Positions 40,728 through 49,257 of a DNA stretch of 64,000 nt are shown piece after piece. A program made the position numbers and the translations under genes. How positions within the stretch are numbered: position 1 is the first letter of the stretch; each line of letters opens with the position of its first letter. Where the stretch lies: assembly GCF_037154085.1 (NCBI RefSeq), contig NZ_JBANRM010000001.1:186001-250000 (forward strand), given 5' to 3'. The stretch is from Andeanibacterium fulvum (GTDB lineage: Bacteria > Pseudomonadota > Alphaproteobacteria > Sphingomonadales > Sphingomonadaceae). The notes under the pieces were generated by a model. The model ran no database searches, was not told the origin of the DNA, and saw only the letters and a program-made list of their open reading frames with translations.

Positions 40728-41527
40728 GGTGCCGCCTTTGCGCGTTTCTCGACCACGATCAAGGGGCCGATCGGAAAGGTATTGTCCAATCGCTTGCTTT
40801 CCGGGTCCCACAGCTGGGAAACCGTCCCGTCGAGGAACAGCGCGTTCCTGATCTTCAGCACGTCGCGATAATAGCGGGCGAGCTTGCCGAAGCTGATGGG
40901 CTGGTCCGAAATCACGAAGATCGCGCGGCCAGTGTCGTCCACGCCCACTGCATTGCGGATGCGCAGGGATGCGCCGTCGTCCTGGATGCCGGGGTGCAAT
41001 TCTCCGTCCACCACCAGCATCGGGCCGGATTGCGTGCCGAAATCCGGGCGATTGGTGACGCTGGCGAAGAATTCCTCGGTGCTGCGCACGGCCCACTTGT
41101 CGCCGCGGCCGTAGAACACGCCATTGGGCAGCATATGGAAATTGCCCGGCCCAGCCTTGCGGCTGAGCGCATGGAGTTTCTCGCCCTTTTCGACATAATA
41201 GCCGATGGGCTGACCATCGTCGTCGAACATGCCCGCATTGAACGCGAAGACCACCGGAGGGGCTTCGGGGGAAAGATTGGCTGCAAAGGCCGCGAGGCTG
41301 CGCCAGGGCGGGCCGCCGCCAGCCTCGGTTTCCGGGGCGAGGGCAGTCCGGATTGAGTGCAGTTCCGGATCCGCGACGCAAACCGTCAGCGGCACTTCCT
41401 CGAAGCGGGTTTCCTGGCATCCGGGCGTCAGCTCGGGAGCAGCGTCACCGCTCCCCGGAATCGCGCCGCCGCAGGAGGAAAGCGCGAGCGCCGCCCCCAG
41501 AAGGATAGGGGCAACCAGCGCCCGCAT
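40724..41527 (-). CDS. phosphodiester glycosidase-family lipoprotein inside the trp operon
   Basis: A 267-residue predicted lipoprotein with the lipobox LSSC ending at Cys19. The mature part matches the NAGPA/phosphodiester glycosidase family (DUF2233): FAFNAGMFDDDGQPIGYYVE near residue 90, PNGVFYG near residue 130, QSGPMLVVDGELHP near residue 160 and a late ALFLDGTVSQLW. Family members remove sugars from phosphodiesters, but the substrate here is unknown. The TAATG overlap with trpE and the ATGA overlap with trpG place it firmly inside the trp message. A link to tryptophan synthesis is not obvious. Confidence 0.8.
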   Translation of the reverse strand: MRALVAPILLGAALALSSCGGAIPGSGDAAPELTPGCQETRFEEVPLTVCVADPELHSIRTALAPETEAGGGPPWRSLAAFAANLSPEAPPVVFAFNAGMFDDDGQPIGYYVEKGEKLHALSRKAGPGNFHMLPNGVFYGRGDKWAVRSTEEFFASVTNRPDFGTQSGPMLVVDGELHPGIQDDGASLRIRNAVGVDDTGRAIFVISDQPISFGKLARYYRDVLKIRNALFLDGTVSQLWDPESKRLDNTFPIGPLIVVEKRAKAAP

Positions 41528-43044
41528 TACTGCCCGAAGTCCGGCTCGCTTGCCACTCGTGCGGCTTCGCGGGCCGCCGCGATCAGCGCGCCTGCCTTGT
41601 GCCGGCATTCCGCCTGTTCATATTCGGGGTTGCTGTCGGCAACGATGCCGGCACCCGCCTGCACATGCATCACGCCGTCCTTCACCACGGCAGTGCGCAG
41701 CACGATGCAGCTGTCGATCGAACCGTCCGGCCCGAAATAGCCGACGCCGCCTGCATAGGGCCCGCGCGATTCGGGTTCCAGTTCGGCGATGATCTCGCAG
41801 GCGCGAATCTTGGGCGCGCCGGAGACGGTCCCCGCCGGGAAGCCCGCGAACAAGGCATCGAGCGCGTCATGGTCGGGCGAAAGCTTGCCCACCACATTGC
41901 TGACGATGTGCATCACATGGCTGTAGCGTTCGATGGTGAAGCTGGCCGTCACCTTCACGCTGCCCTTGCTCGCCACGCGGCCGACATCGTTGCGGCCCAG
42001 ATCGAGCAGCATCAGGTGCTCGGCGCGTTCCTTGGCGTCAGCCAGCAGGCTTTCCTCATTCGCCCTATCTTCCTCGTCCGTCTTGCCGCGCGGGCGCGTG
42101 CCGGCGATCGGGCGGATCGTCACTTCGCCATGGCGCACGCGCACAAGGATTTCCGGGCTCGAACCGACGACGGCAAAGCCGGGCAGGTCGAGGAAATAGA
42201 GGAAGGGCGAGGGGTTCACCCGGCGCAGCGCACGGTAAAGCGCCAATGGGGGCAGCGGGAAGGGGCAGGTGAAACGCTGGGCCAGCACCACCTGGAAGAT
42301 GTCGCCCGCCTCGATATAGCCCTTCGCCTTCGCGACCATGCTTTCATAGAGCCCGTCCGGCATTACCGGGGTCAGCTCCATGTCGGGAAGGTTCGCATCC
42401 TTCACCGGGCCGGGAATTGCCCCGGCGAGGCGGCGCAGGGTGCTGTCGATCTTCTCGCCCGCAAGCTCGATCGCGCGGTCCGGGTTTTCGGCGGACCAGA
42501 TGGGCGAGATGCAGAACAATTCGTCGCTCAGCCGGTCGAACACCAAAGTCACCGTCGGGCGGGAAATCAGGATATCGGGCACCGCCAGTTCGCTCTGGGG
42601 CGCGCGGGGCAGTTCCTCGACCAGGCCGATGGTCTCGTAAGCGAAATAGCCGACGAGGCAGGCAAGAGCCTGCGGGAGTTCCTTCGGCATGTCGATCCGG
42701 CAGGCGGCCGACAGCGCGCGCAGTTCCTCGAAACTGTCGCCGGGCAGCGGCTCGAAGGCATCGCGGTCATGCTGCCACTTGCGGTTCACTTCGCAAGCGG
42801 CGCCGGTTGCGCGGAACATCAGATCGGGATCGAGGCCCAACAGGCTGTAGCGCCCGCGTGTCTCGCCGCCTTCGACCGATTCCAGCAGGAAATCGCCGCG
42901 ACCGGACACGATCAGCTTCAGCGCGGCGCCGACCGGTGTTTCCGTATCGGCGACGAGCTTGCGCCAGACGAGCGCCGGCCGCCCCTCGGCAAGGGCGGCA
43001 CGGGCCGAAGCGGCGTTCTCAGGCAGGGCTCCAGACACAGTCAT
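41527..43044 (-). CDS. trpE: anthranilate synthase component I
   Basis: A 505-residue chorismate-utilising enzyme that makes anthranilate with TrpG. The N-terminal domain contains the tryptophan-feedback motif region LLESVEGGETRGRYSLLG near residue 50; the catalytic part shows PSPFLYFLDLPGFAVVGSSPE, RPIAGTRPRGKTDEED, LDLGRNDVGRV and GTVSGAPKIRA. I use ATG 43044. A TTG three codons earlier at 43053 overlaps the ppiD stop and is possible, since neither start has a strong ribosome-binding site. It is the first gene of the trpE-lipoprotein-trpG-trpD-trpC order. Confidence 0.95.
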   Translation of the reverse strand: MTVSGALPENAASARAALAEGRPALVWRKLVADTETPVGAALKLIVSGRGDFLLESVEGGETRGRYSLLGLDPDLMFRATGAACEVNRKWQHDRDAFEPLPGDSFEELRALSAACRIDMPKELPQALACLVGYFAYETIGLVEELPRAPQSELAVPDILISRPTVTLVFDRLSDELFCISPIWSAENPDRAIELAGEKIDSTLRRLAGAIPGPVKDANLPDMELTPVMPDGLYESMVAKAKGYIEAGDIFQVVLAQRFTCPFPLPPLALYRALRRVNPSPFLYFLDLPGFAVVGSSPEILVRVRHGEVTIRPIAGTRPRGKTDEEDRANEESLLADAKERAEHLMLLDLGRNDVGRVASKGSVKVTASFTIERYSHVMHIVSNVVGKLSPDHDALDALFAGFPAGTVSGAPKIRACEIIAELEPESRGPYAGGVGYFGPDGSIDSCIVLRTAVVKDGVMHVQAGAGIVADSNPEYEQAECRHKAGALIAAAREAARVASEPDFGQ

Positions 43045-43049
43045 GGTCG

Positions 43050-44984
43050 TCAATTGCGGCCGACCAGCTGCTTCTTCACGGCTTCGATCGCCGCCTTGTT
43101 GCGTTCCACGCCGATGGCGTCGCTCGCCGCACGGGCGAATTCCTGCGCATATTCATCGCCCAGCGTCTGGCTTAGCTGGCCGGAGACCTGCGCCAGCAGC
43201 GGATCGTTGGGGGCGAGCACGCCGGGCTCGATATCGTCGAGCTTCACCACGAACCAGCCATTGTCATTGGGGGCTTCAAGGCGCTTCACAGTGCCTTCGG
43301 CCATGCTGAAGACCAGTGCCAGCACCGGAGGCACGCGGCCGCCCAGCTTGGCGAGATCCTCGCGGCTCATGTTGAGGGCATCGGGGGCGGGCAGCTTGAC
43401 CTTTTCCTTCGCCATGGCGGCGGCAACGGTTTCGCCCCGCGCAACAGCCTTCATCACGCGGTCGGCGGCTTCCTTGGCCTTCTTGTCACCTTCGGCACGG
43501 CGCCAGCCATTGGTCACCATCTCGCGCACATCGGCCATCGGTGCAGCGGCGGCAGGAGTGATCTTGCTGACGTCATAGATCAGGAAGGTCTTGCCCGCTT
43601 CGATTTCCGCAAGCTGGGGTTGGCCTTCCTCCATCTGGAACGCCGTGGAAAGCACGCGGCCCAGAACCGCAGGAGCGGTTTCGTTGGGCTTCATATAGAC
43701 GGCACCGGTGCCGATCACTTCCGGGGTGGTCTGGACCTGCACCTGCAAGCTCTTGGCCACTTCGGCAAGGCTGGAGCCGCCGTCGAATTCCTCTTCGACG
43801 CCTGCGCTCAGATCGGCGATGGCCTCGCGATGCTTTTCGGCAAGCAGTGCCGTGCGGATTTCGGCTCGCACCTGGTCGAGCGTGCGGCCCGGAGTGCTGT
43901 CCACCGCGTCGACACGGATGATATAGAAGCCGAGGCCGCCGCGAGTGGTCGGTGCCAACTGGCCGCGCTGGGCGCCGAACGCGGCCTGTGCCACGCCGGA
44001 AGAGGACTGCGCGGAATATTCGGCCTTGGTGACGGGCCCGATCTGGGTGACCTGAAGACCCTTTTCGCGTGCGGCCACGTCGAGCGACTTGCCCTTGGCG
44101 ATCTCGTCGCGAATGGCCTTGGCGGCCGCATCTGTGGGCACGACCAGCTGGGTCAGGCGGCGCTTCTCGGTCGGCGCATATTGCGCGGCATCCCGCTTGT
44201 AGCGCGCGGCGATTTCCGCGTCGGTGGGCTGGGCCACGTTCTTCACTGCGCTGGCATCGAACAGGGCATAGCGGATCACACGCCGTTCGGGGCGCATGTA
44301 GCGGGTCTTGTTCGCATTATAGAACGCGGTGAGCTGTGCTTCGGTCGGCGCGGCGGTGGGCGCATAGGCATCGCTCAGAAGCAGGCCGATGGCGCCGTGG
44401 CGCTTCTCGCGCAGCAGGCCCGCATAATGCTTCACCAGCGAGGGCGGCATCGTGCCATTGGCCAGCACGGGGCTAATCACCTGGCGCACGAGCAGGCCAG
44501 ATTCGATATCGTCGCGCACCTGCTTGTCGGTCAGCCCCTGCTGCGCAATGGCCGCGCGATAGGCTTCCTGGCTGAACTTCCCGTCAGGGCCGGTAAAGGC
44601 CGGAATTCGGGCGATTTCGCTGCCGACCAGACGTTCGCCGGAACGCAGCCCCTGTTCCTTGCCGAATTCGGCCAGCACGGTGCGGTCGATCAGGCGGTCC
44701 AGCACCTTTTCCACGCCGCCATCGGCCACGAAGGCTTCCATGGTCAGGGTGGGGTTATTGCGGCGCAGATTATCGAATTCGTTGCGAACCGCCGAATCCA
44801 GTTCTGACGTGCTGATCTTGCGATCGCCTACGATCGCCACGCGATCTCCGCCAGCGACGCCGCCGAAGGTGCCGGTGTTGGCGATATCGCCGACGGCAAA
44901 CGCCAGCGCGATAACCGCAAGAACGCCCAGCGTGATGAACACGCCGGTCTTGGAACTCATGAATGTGCGGAACAGCTGAAGCAT
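43050..44984 (-). CDS. PpiD/SurA-type periplasmic peptidyl-prolyl isomerase
   Basis: A 644-residue envelope chaperone. It has a short cytoplasmic start (MLQLFRTFMSSKTG), one membrane helix (about residues 15-36) and a long periplasmic part. The SurA-like N-terminal chaperone domain (about 55-210) is followed by a parvulin-like segment near 250-370 (RRLTQLVVPTDAAAKAIRDE, GGLGFYIIRVDAVD) and a second, degenerate one towards the C-terminus. The length and layout match PpiD, which assists folding of outer-membrane proteins at the Sec exit. I use ATG 44984; the upstream extension has no membrane-protein logic. It abuts trpE. Confidence 0.85.
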   Translation of the reverse strand: MLQLFRTFMSSKTGVFITLGVLAVIALAFAVGDIANTGTFGGVAGGDRVAIVGDRKISTSELDSAVRNEFDNLRRNNPTLTMEAFVADGGVEKVLDRLIDRTVLAEFGKEQGLRSGERLVGSEIARIPAFTGPDGKFSQEAYRAAIAQQGLTDKQVRDDIESGLLVRQVISPVLANGTMPPSLVKHYAGLLREKRHGAIGLLLSDAYAPTAAPTEAQLTAFYNANKTRYMRPERRVIRYALFDASAVKNVAQPTDAEIAARYKRDAAQYAPTEKRRLTQLVVPTDAAAKAIRDEIAKGKSLDVAAREKGLQVTQIGPVTKAEYSAQSSSGVAQAAFGAQRGQLAPTTRGGLGFYIIRVDAVDSTPGRTLDQVRAEIRTALLAEKHREAIADLSAGVEEEFDGGSSLAEVAKSLQVQVQTTPEVIGTGAVYMKPNETAPAVLGRVLSTAFQMEEGQPQLAEIEAGKTFLIYDVSKITPAAAAPMADVREMVTNGWRRAEGDKKAKEAADRVMKAVARGETVAAAMAKEKVKLPAPDALNMSREDLAKLGGRVPPVLALVFSMAEGTVKRLEAPNDNGWFVVKLDDIEPGVLAPNDPLLAQVSGQLSQTLGDEYAQEFARAASDAIGVERNKAAIEAVKKQLVGRN

Positions 44985-45105
44985 GATTAGGCGCCGCCTG
45001 GTCTGTAGTGGTAGGGCTCTTCCGGCCCGGTCGGCAGGCGCTTTATCCCCGCTGAGGCCGGGGGGCAACAGTGGACGCGGCTTTGGCCCTATGTGGAAAA
45101 GCGGT

Positions 45106-45134
45106 TTTGACAAGCAAGGCGCCCGGGACTAGCG
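45106..45134 (+). promoter_or_regulatory. candidate sigma-70 promoter of tpiA
   Basis: TTGACA (45106-45111), a perfect -35, and TAGCGG (45129-45134) are 17 bp apart, 60 bp before the tpiA ATG. The -10 is weak, but nothing better lies in the 209 bp between ppiD and tpiA. Confidence 0.4.
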
Positions 45135-45193
45135 GGCATCACCCCAGACAGCGCCGGAATCGCGGCGCGTCACGAGCAGCTTAAGGACAATTG

Positions 45194-45952
45194 ATGGCCC
45201 AGCGCCCCTATATTGTCGGCAATTGGAAGATGCATGGCACTCGCGCCATGCTGGCCGAAGCCCGTGCGATCGATCGCGCGGCAGAACGCCTTATCAAGGC
45301 GGAGGTGGCGGTTGCGCCGCCCTATACACTGATTCACGCTATCCGTAAGGAAGCCTCGCTGATCGGCGTTGGTGCGCAGGACTGCCACCAGGCCGAAGGC
45401 GGCGCCCATACGGGCGATATTTCCGCGGCCATGCTGAAGGATGCCGGTGCCGGCTTCGTCATCGTGGGTCACAGCGAACGCCGTTCCGACCATGGCGAAA
45501 CCGATGCAGTGGTGAAGGCCAAGGCCGGTTCCGCGCTGCACGCCGGTCTGCAGGTCATCCTCTGCGTCGGCGAAAGCGAAGCCGATCGCGATGCGGGCAA
45601 GGCCGAACAGGTCGTATGCGCGCAGATCGCTGCCTCGCTGCCTGACGGCACCGAATATGCCGAAAAGATGACCATCGCTTATGAGCCCGTCTGGGCCATC
45701 GGCACCGGTCGTACGCCCTCGCTTGAGGAAATCGGCCAGATGCATGGCGCGATCCGCAGCCAGCTGGTCGATATCTTCGGCCCCGCCGGTGCGGAAATCC
45801 GCATCCTTTACGGCGGTTCGGTGAAGGCCGAAAATGCTGCCGATATTCTCCATGTCGACGAAGTCGGCGGGGCTCTGGTCGGCGGCGCGAGCCTGACGGC
45901 GGAAAGCTTCCTCGGCATCATCGTCGCTGCGGCGGAACGCAACGACCACTGA
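45194..45952 (+). CDS. tpiA: triosephosphate isomerase
   Basis: A 252-residue TIM-barrel enzyme that interconverts dihydroxyacetone phosphate and glyceraldehyde 3-phosphate. The catalytic residues are Asn10 and Lys12 (GNWKMHG), His93 (VGHSERR) and Glu164 (AYEPVWAIGTG); the phosphate loop is LYGGSVKAEN near residue 210 with VGGASL after it. I use ATG 45194, behind TAAGGA; a TTG one codon earlier is in frame. It is divergent from ppiD and followed by secG after 111 bp. Confidence 0.96.
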   Translation: MAQRPYIVGNWKMHGTRAMLAEARAIDRAAERLIKAEVAVAPPYTLIHAIRKEASLIGVGAQDCHQAEGGAHTGDISAAMLKDAGAGFVIVGHSERRSDHGETDAVVKAKAGSALHAGLQVILCVGESEADRDAGKAEQVVCAQIAASLPDGTEYAEKMTIAYEPVWAIGTGRTPSLEEIGQMHGAIRSQLVDIFGPAGAEIRILYGGSVKAENAADILHVDEVGGALVGGASLTAESFLGIIVAAAERNDH

Positions 45953-46063
45953 GGTGACGGTAGAACCGAAGGCGTGAAACGGAGCCGCTCCCTTGCGGTT
46001 CCGATCTGCCGTCGCTATCTGCCGCACCAACGATAGAGATTATCAAGAAGGCCAGACCGACAG

Positions 46064-46468
46064 ATGTCGCTTTTCCTGTTCCTCACGGTCGTTCAGGCCA
46101 TTGTGGCTGCTGCCCTTGTCGGGGTGGTACTGATGCAGCGTTCCGAAGGCGGCGGCCTTGGCCTTGGCGGCGGCGGCAGCCCGGCCGGGATCATGTCGGC
46201 GCGCGGCGCGGCAGACTTCCTCACCCGTGCGACCACGATCCTCGCCACTCTCTTCGTGGTGCTGAGCATCATCCTGGCCGCACTGGCGGTCGGGGCGACG
46301 TCGAACCGTGAAGTTGACGCCACGCTGGATCGTACGGTGACGCCGGAAAACAATCCGCAGGCCGATCTGCTCGGCACGGCGGCGGCGCCTAACGCTGCTC
46401 CGTCAGATGCGGCAAGCGGCGCGGCCCAGCCGGCCAGCGGCGATCCGCTGCAGGGCGCTGCGCAGTAA
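46064..46468 (+). CDS. secG: preprotein translocase subunit SecG
   Basis: A 134-residue inner-membrane protein with two helices (about residues 3-23 and 55-75) joined by a Gly-rich loop (SEGGGLGLGGGGSPAGIMSARG), the SecG signature. It supports SecYEG during protein export. The C-terminal 55 residues are an Ala/Pro/Asn-rich tail of low complexity, longer than in E. coli SecG. The tpiA-secG-pyrG order is common in alphaproteobacteria. Confidence 0.93.
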   Translation: MSLFLFLTVVQAIVAAALVGVVLMQRSEGGGLGLGGGGSPAGIMSARGAADFLTRATTILATLFVVLSIILAALAVGATSNREVDATLDRTVTPENNPQADLLGTAAAPNAAPSDAASGAAQPASGDPLQGAAQ

Positions 46469-46546
46469 GCCAGCGCCTGCGTACCCCTTCGGGGGCGCAT
46501 TTCATCGTAGAAGCGGCCCACACAACTGTGGATTGCCGCATTGGGG

Positions 46547-46564
46547 CGCAAGCAATCGCTTGCG
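46547..46564 (+). other. inverted repeat in the secG-pyrG interval
   Basis: CGCAAGC-AATC-GCTTGCG is a perfect 7-bp hairpin located 35 bp before the pyrG start. There is no T tract, so it is not a standard terminator. It could end the secG transcript, shape the pyrG leader, or bind a protein. Confidence 0.35.
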
Positions 46565-46598
46565 TCGAATCCGAAACTCGTCTTAAGGCCCGACTCCC

Positions 46599-48230
46599 AT
46601 GGCGCGGTACATATTTATCACCGGCGGCGTGGTCTCCTCGCTCGGAAAAGGTCTCATGGCGGCAAGCCTTGCCGCTCTCTTGCAGGCGCGCGGATTCAAG
46701 GTCCGCATCCGCAAGTTCGACCCCTATCTCAACGTCGATCCGGGGACGATGAGCCCCTATCAGCATGGCGAAGTCTATGTGACGGATGACGGGGCGGAGA
46801 CCGATCTCGATCTTGGTCACTACGAACGCTTCACCGGCGTCTCCGCTCATCAGGGCGACAACATCACTTCCGGCCGCGTCTATCGCGACATCATCGCCAA
46901 GGAACGCCGCGGCGATTATCTCGGCGCCACGGTGCAGGTGATTCCGCACGTGACCGATGCGATCAAGGAATTCGCCCTGGCGGATACCGACGATCTCGAT
47001 TTCATCCTGTGCGAATTCGGCGGCACGGTCGGCGATATCGAGGGGCTGCCCTTCATCGAGGCGATCCGCCAGCTGCGTAACGAGATGGGCCGGGAACAGA
47101 CTTGCGCCATCCATGTCACGCTGGTGCCCTATGTCTCGGCAGCGGGCGAGTTGAAGACCAAGCCGACCCAGCACTCCGTGCGCGAACTGACCAGCCTTGG
47201 CGTGCAGCCCGATGTGCTGCTGTGCCGCTGCGAGCATGAATTGCCCGAGGGCGAACGACGTAAGATCGCGCTGTTCTGCAATGTGCGGCCTGAAGCGGTG
47301 ATCCCTGCGCTGGATGCCAGCTCGATCTATGCCGTGCCGCTGCAATATCACGGGGAAGGGCTGGACGCGGAAGTTCTGCGCCATTTCGGCCTTGATGCAC
47401 CGGCACCTGACCTGACCCGCTGGGCGGACATCATGGACCGCTTCGAAAACCCGGAAGGCGAAGTGACCATTGGCGTGGTCGGCAAGTATGTCGGCCTTCC
47501 CGATGCCTACAAGTCGCTGAACGAGGCTCTGGTCCATGGCGGCATGGCCAACCGGGTGAAGGTCAATATCCGCTGGATCGACGCGGAGATATTCGAGCAG
47601 GACGATTCGGATATCGCCGCCCAGCTTGAGCCGATGGACGGCATCTTGGTGCCTGGCGGTTTCGGTGTGCGCGGATCCGAAGGCAAGATCGCCTCGGTCC
47701 GTTTCGCGCGCGAACGCAAGGTGCCCTTCTTCGGCATTTGTCTAGGCATGCAGATGGCGTGCGTCGAAGGCGCGCGCTCGGTGGGCATCGAAGGCGCCAG
47801 TTCGACCGAATTCGGCGAAACGAAGGAACCGGTGGTGGGCATCATCACCGAATGGATGAGCAAGGAAGGCCTGCAGACGCGCGGCGCGGACACCGATCTG
47901 GGCGGCACGATGCGGCTTGGCGCCTATGAAGCGCGCCTTGCGGCCAACAGCCACGTCTCGACGGTCTATGGCGGCTCCACGGCCATTTCGGAGCGTCACC
48001 GCCACCGTTACGAAGTGAACGGCGCCTATAAGGAACGGCTCGAGAAGGGCGGACTGATTTTCTCCGGCATGTCGCCTGACGGGCTGCTGCCCGAGATCGT
48101 CGAACGGCCCGACCATCCGTGGTTCATCGGCGTGCAGTTCCACCCGGAACTCAAGAGCAAGCCGTTCGATCCGCACCCGCTTTTCGCGAGCTTCATCGAA
48201 GCGGCGGTGCACCAGTCCCGACTGGTCTGA
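46599..48230 (+). CDS. pyrG: CTP synthase
   Basis: A 543-residue enzyme that aminates UTP to CTP using glutamine and ATP. The N-terminal synthase domain starts FITGGVVSSLGKGLMAASLA (P-loop) and contains CEFGGTVGDIEGLPF near residue 145. The C-terminal glutaminase domain has the nucleophile in FFGICLGMQMA (Cys near residue 383) and the His-Glu pair in GVQFHPELKSKPFDPHPLF near residue 512. A strong terminator follows. Confidence 0.97.
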   Translation: MARYIFITGGVVSSLGKGLMAASLAALLQARGFKVRIRKFDPYLNVDPGTMSPYQHGEVYVTDDGAETDLDLGHYERFTGVSAHQGDNITSGRVYRDIIAKERRGDYLGATVQVIPHVTDAIKEFALADTDDLDFILCEFGGTVGDIEGLPFIEAIRQLRNEMGREQTCAIHVTLVPYVSAAGELKTKPTQHSVRELTSLGVQPDVLLCRCEHELPEGERRKIALFCNVRPEAVIPALDASSIYAVPLQYHGEGLDAEVLRHFGLDAPAPDLTRWADIMDRFENPEGEVTIGVVGKYVGLPDAYKSLNEALVHGGMANRVKVNIRWIDAEIFEQDDSDIAAQLEPMDGILVPGGFGVRGSEGKIASVRFARERKVPFFGICLGMQMACVEGARSVGIEGASSTEFGETKEPVVGIITEWMSKEGLQTRGADTDLGGTMRLGAYEARLAANSHVSTVYGGSTAISERHRHRYEVNGAYKERLEKGGLIFSGMSPDGLLPEIVERPDHPWFIGVQFHPELKSKPFDPHPLFASFIEAAVHQSRLV

Positions 48231-48258
48231 ACCGCTTCAGGCGCCAAGCCGATATAGA

Positions 48259-48293
48259 AAGGGCGGACCCGGATGGGCCCGCCCTTCGTTTTT
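48259..48293 (+). terminator. rho-independent terminator of pyrG
   Basis: AAGGGCGGaCCC and GGGCCCGCCCTT form a GC-rich stem with one mismatch and a short loop, followed by CGTTTTT. It lies about 30 bp after the pyrG stop and before the convergent hsp20 gene. Confidence 0.85.
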
Positions 48294-48326
48294 CAGGGTG
48301 AGATTTTTTCAGGCTAGGGCAGGGGC

Positions 48327-48797
48327 TCAGGCAGCGTCGGCCTGATCGTCCTCATTGCGCACGACTTCGAGCGCCTTCTGCCCGTTCACGAGAATCTTCT
48401 TGGGCTTCATCGCCTCGGGCACTTCGCGCACGAGATCGATCGAGAGCAGGCCGTCAGCCAGCTTCGCATCGTCCACGCGGACATAATCGGCCAGTTCGAA
48501 GCGGCGTTCGAAGCCGCGATTGGCAATGCCGACATGGAGATATTCGCCTTCGGGCGCGTCTTCCTTCTTGCGACCCTGGATTACCAGCAGGTTCTGCTGG
48601 GCAGTGATGTCCAGGTCTTCCGGGCGGAATCCGGCCACGGCGAGGGTGATGCGGTAGGCATCCTGCCCACGGCGCTCAATATTGAAGGGGGGGTAATTGT
48701 CGCCGCTATTAACCCGGGCATGGCCTTCGAGAAGATCGAACAGGCGATCGAAGCCCACGGTACTGCGACGATAGGGAGAAAGGTCGAAACGGTTCAT
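48327..48797 (-). CDS. small heat-shock protein, Hsp20/IbpA type
   Basis: A 156-residue ATP-independent holdase that binds unfolding proteins. The N-terminus MNRFDLSPYRRSTVGFDRLF is the IbpA-type start. The alpha-crystallin domain follows (about 38-130): YPPFNIERRGQDAYRITLAV, then LLVIQGRKKED and the closing GLLSIDLVREVPE with the L-x-I/V-like motif KKILV near residue 138. I use ATG 48797, because the longer open frame covers the untranslated leader. That leader forms a ROSE-like hairpin over the ribosome-binding site, and an RpoH-type promoter lies further up, so heat control is expected at two levels. Confidence 0.93.
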   Translation of the reverse strand: MNRFDLSPYRRSTVGFDRLFDLLEGHARVNSGDNYPPFNIERRGQDAYRITLAVAGFRPEDLDITAQQNLLVIQGRKKEDAPEGEYLHVGIANRGFERRFELADYVRVDDAKLADGLLSIDLVREVPEAMKPKKILVNGQKALEVVRNEDDQADAA

Positions 48798-48858
48798 AAT
48801 CCAACAAATCCTCGGTTGAGCAATTTGGCCTTTCGGAAGCCCGCCGGGCGGCACTTCC
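48798..48858 (-). promoter_or_regulatory. ROSE-like RNA thermometer before hsp20
   Basis: The minus-strand leader next to the start codon folds into CAAATTGCT-CAACCG-AGGATTTG (48805-48827). It carries the ROSE hallmark UUGCU opposite the Shine-Dalgarno AGGA, including the expected G-G pair and a bulged U. A second stem upstream (48835-48858, GGAAG...CTTCC with a GC core) would be the preceding ROSE hairpin. Melting at high temperature would free the ribosome-binding site. Confidence 0.7.
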
Positions 48859-48901
48859 TCTGTTTGTCTGAGTAGCGCCCTTCCGGCACGCGTCTCCAAT
48901 G

Positions 48902-48932
48902 CCTAGATATGACATCGATCCCGTGCTTCAAG
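48902..48932 (-). promoter_or_regulatory. RpoH (sigma-32) type promoter of hsp20
   Basis: On the minus strand CTTG (48932-48929) is followed after exactly 17 bp by CATATCTAGG (48911-48902). This fits the alphaproteobacterial RpoH consensus CTTG-N17/18-CYTATNTNNG at all but one fixed position. Transcription would start near 48895, giving a leader of about 95-100 bases, enough for the ROSE-like structure. Confidence 0.7.
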
Positions 48933-48973
48933 GGGGCGAAGCACGCGAAAAGCACAAGCGAAAGGACCAGGAC

Positions 48974-49237
48974 GTGAACACGCCCAAGATTGATATCTAT
49001 ACCAAATTCGCCTGCCCCTATTGCATGCGGGCCAAGGCGCTCCTCGAAAGGAAGGGCGTGGAATTCGAGGAATTCGACATCACTTTCGGCGGCGAAAAAC
49101 GCGAGGAAATGACCCGTCGCGCTCCGATGGCCCGCACGGTGCCGCAGATTTTCATCGGCGATTACCATGTAGGCGGATCGGACGATCTCGCGGCGCTTGA
49201 TCGTGAGGGCAAGCTTGATCCTTTGCTCGGCCTCTGA
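48974..49237 (+). CDS. grxC: glutaredoxin 3 (GrxC type)
   Basis: An 87-residue dithiol glutaredoxin that reduces disulfides with glutathione. The active site CPYC lies at residues 14-17 and the glutathione-binding cis-Pro loop is TVPQIFIGDYHVGGSDDL. The start is GTG 48974 with AAAGGA before it; the frame is open up to 48899, but that part covers the hsp20 promoter and has no domain. The next gene starts 20 bp downstream in the same direction. Confidence 0.93.
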   Translation: MNTPKIDIYTKFACPYCMRAKALLERKGVEFEEFDITFGGEKREEMTRRAPMARTVPQIFIGDYHVGGSDDLAALDREGKLDPLLGL

Positions 49238-49257
49238 GCCGCGCTAACCGGCCACCC

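Noticed and set aside
41599..43578. Long plus-strand frame opposite trpE and the end of ppiD
   Set aside because: It covers two well-supported genes on the other strand and has no recognisable domain.
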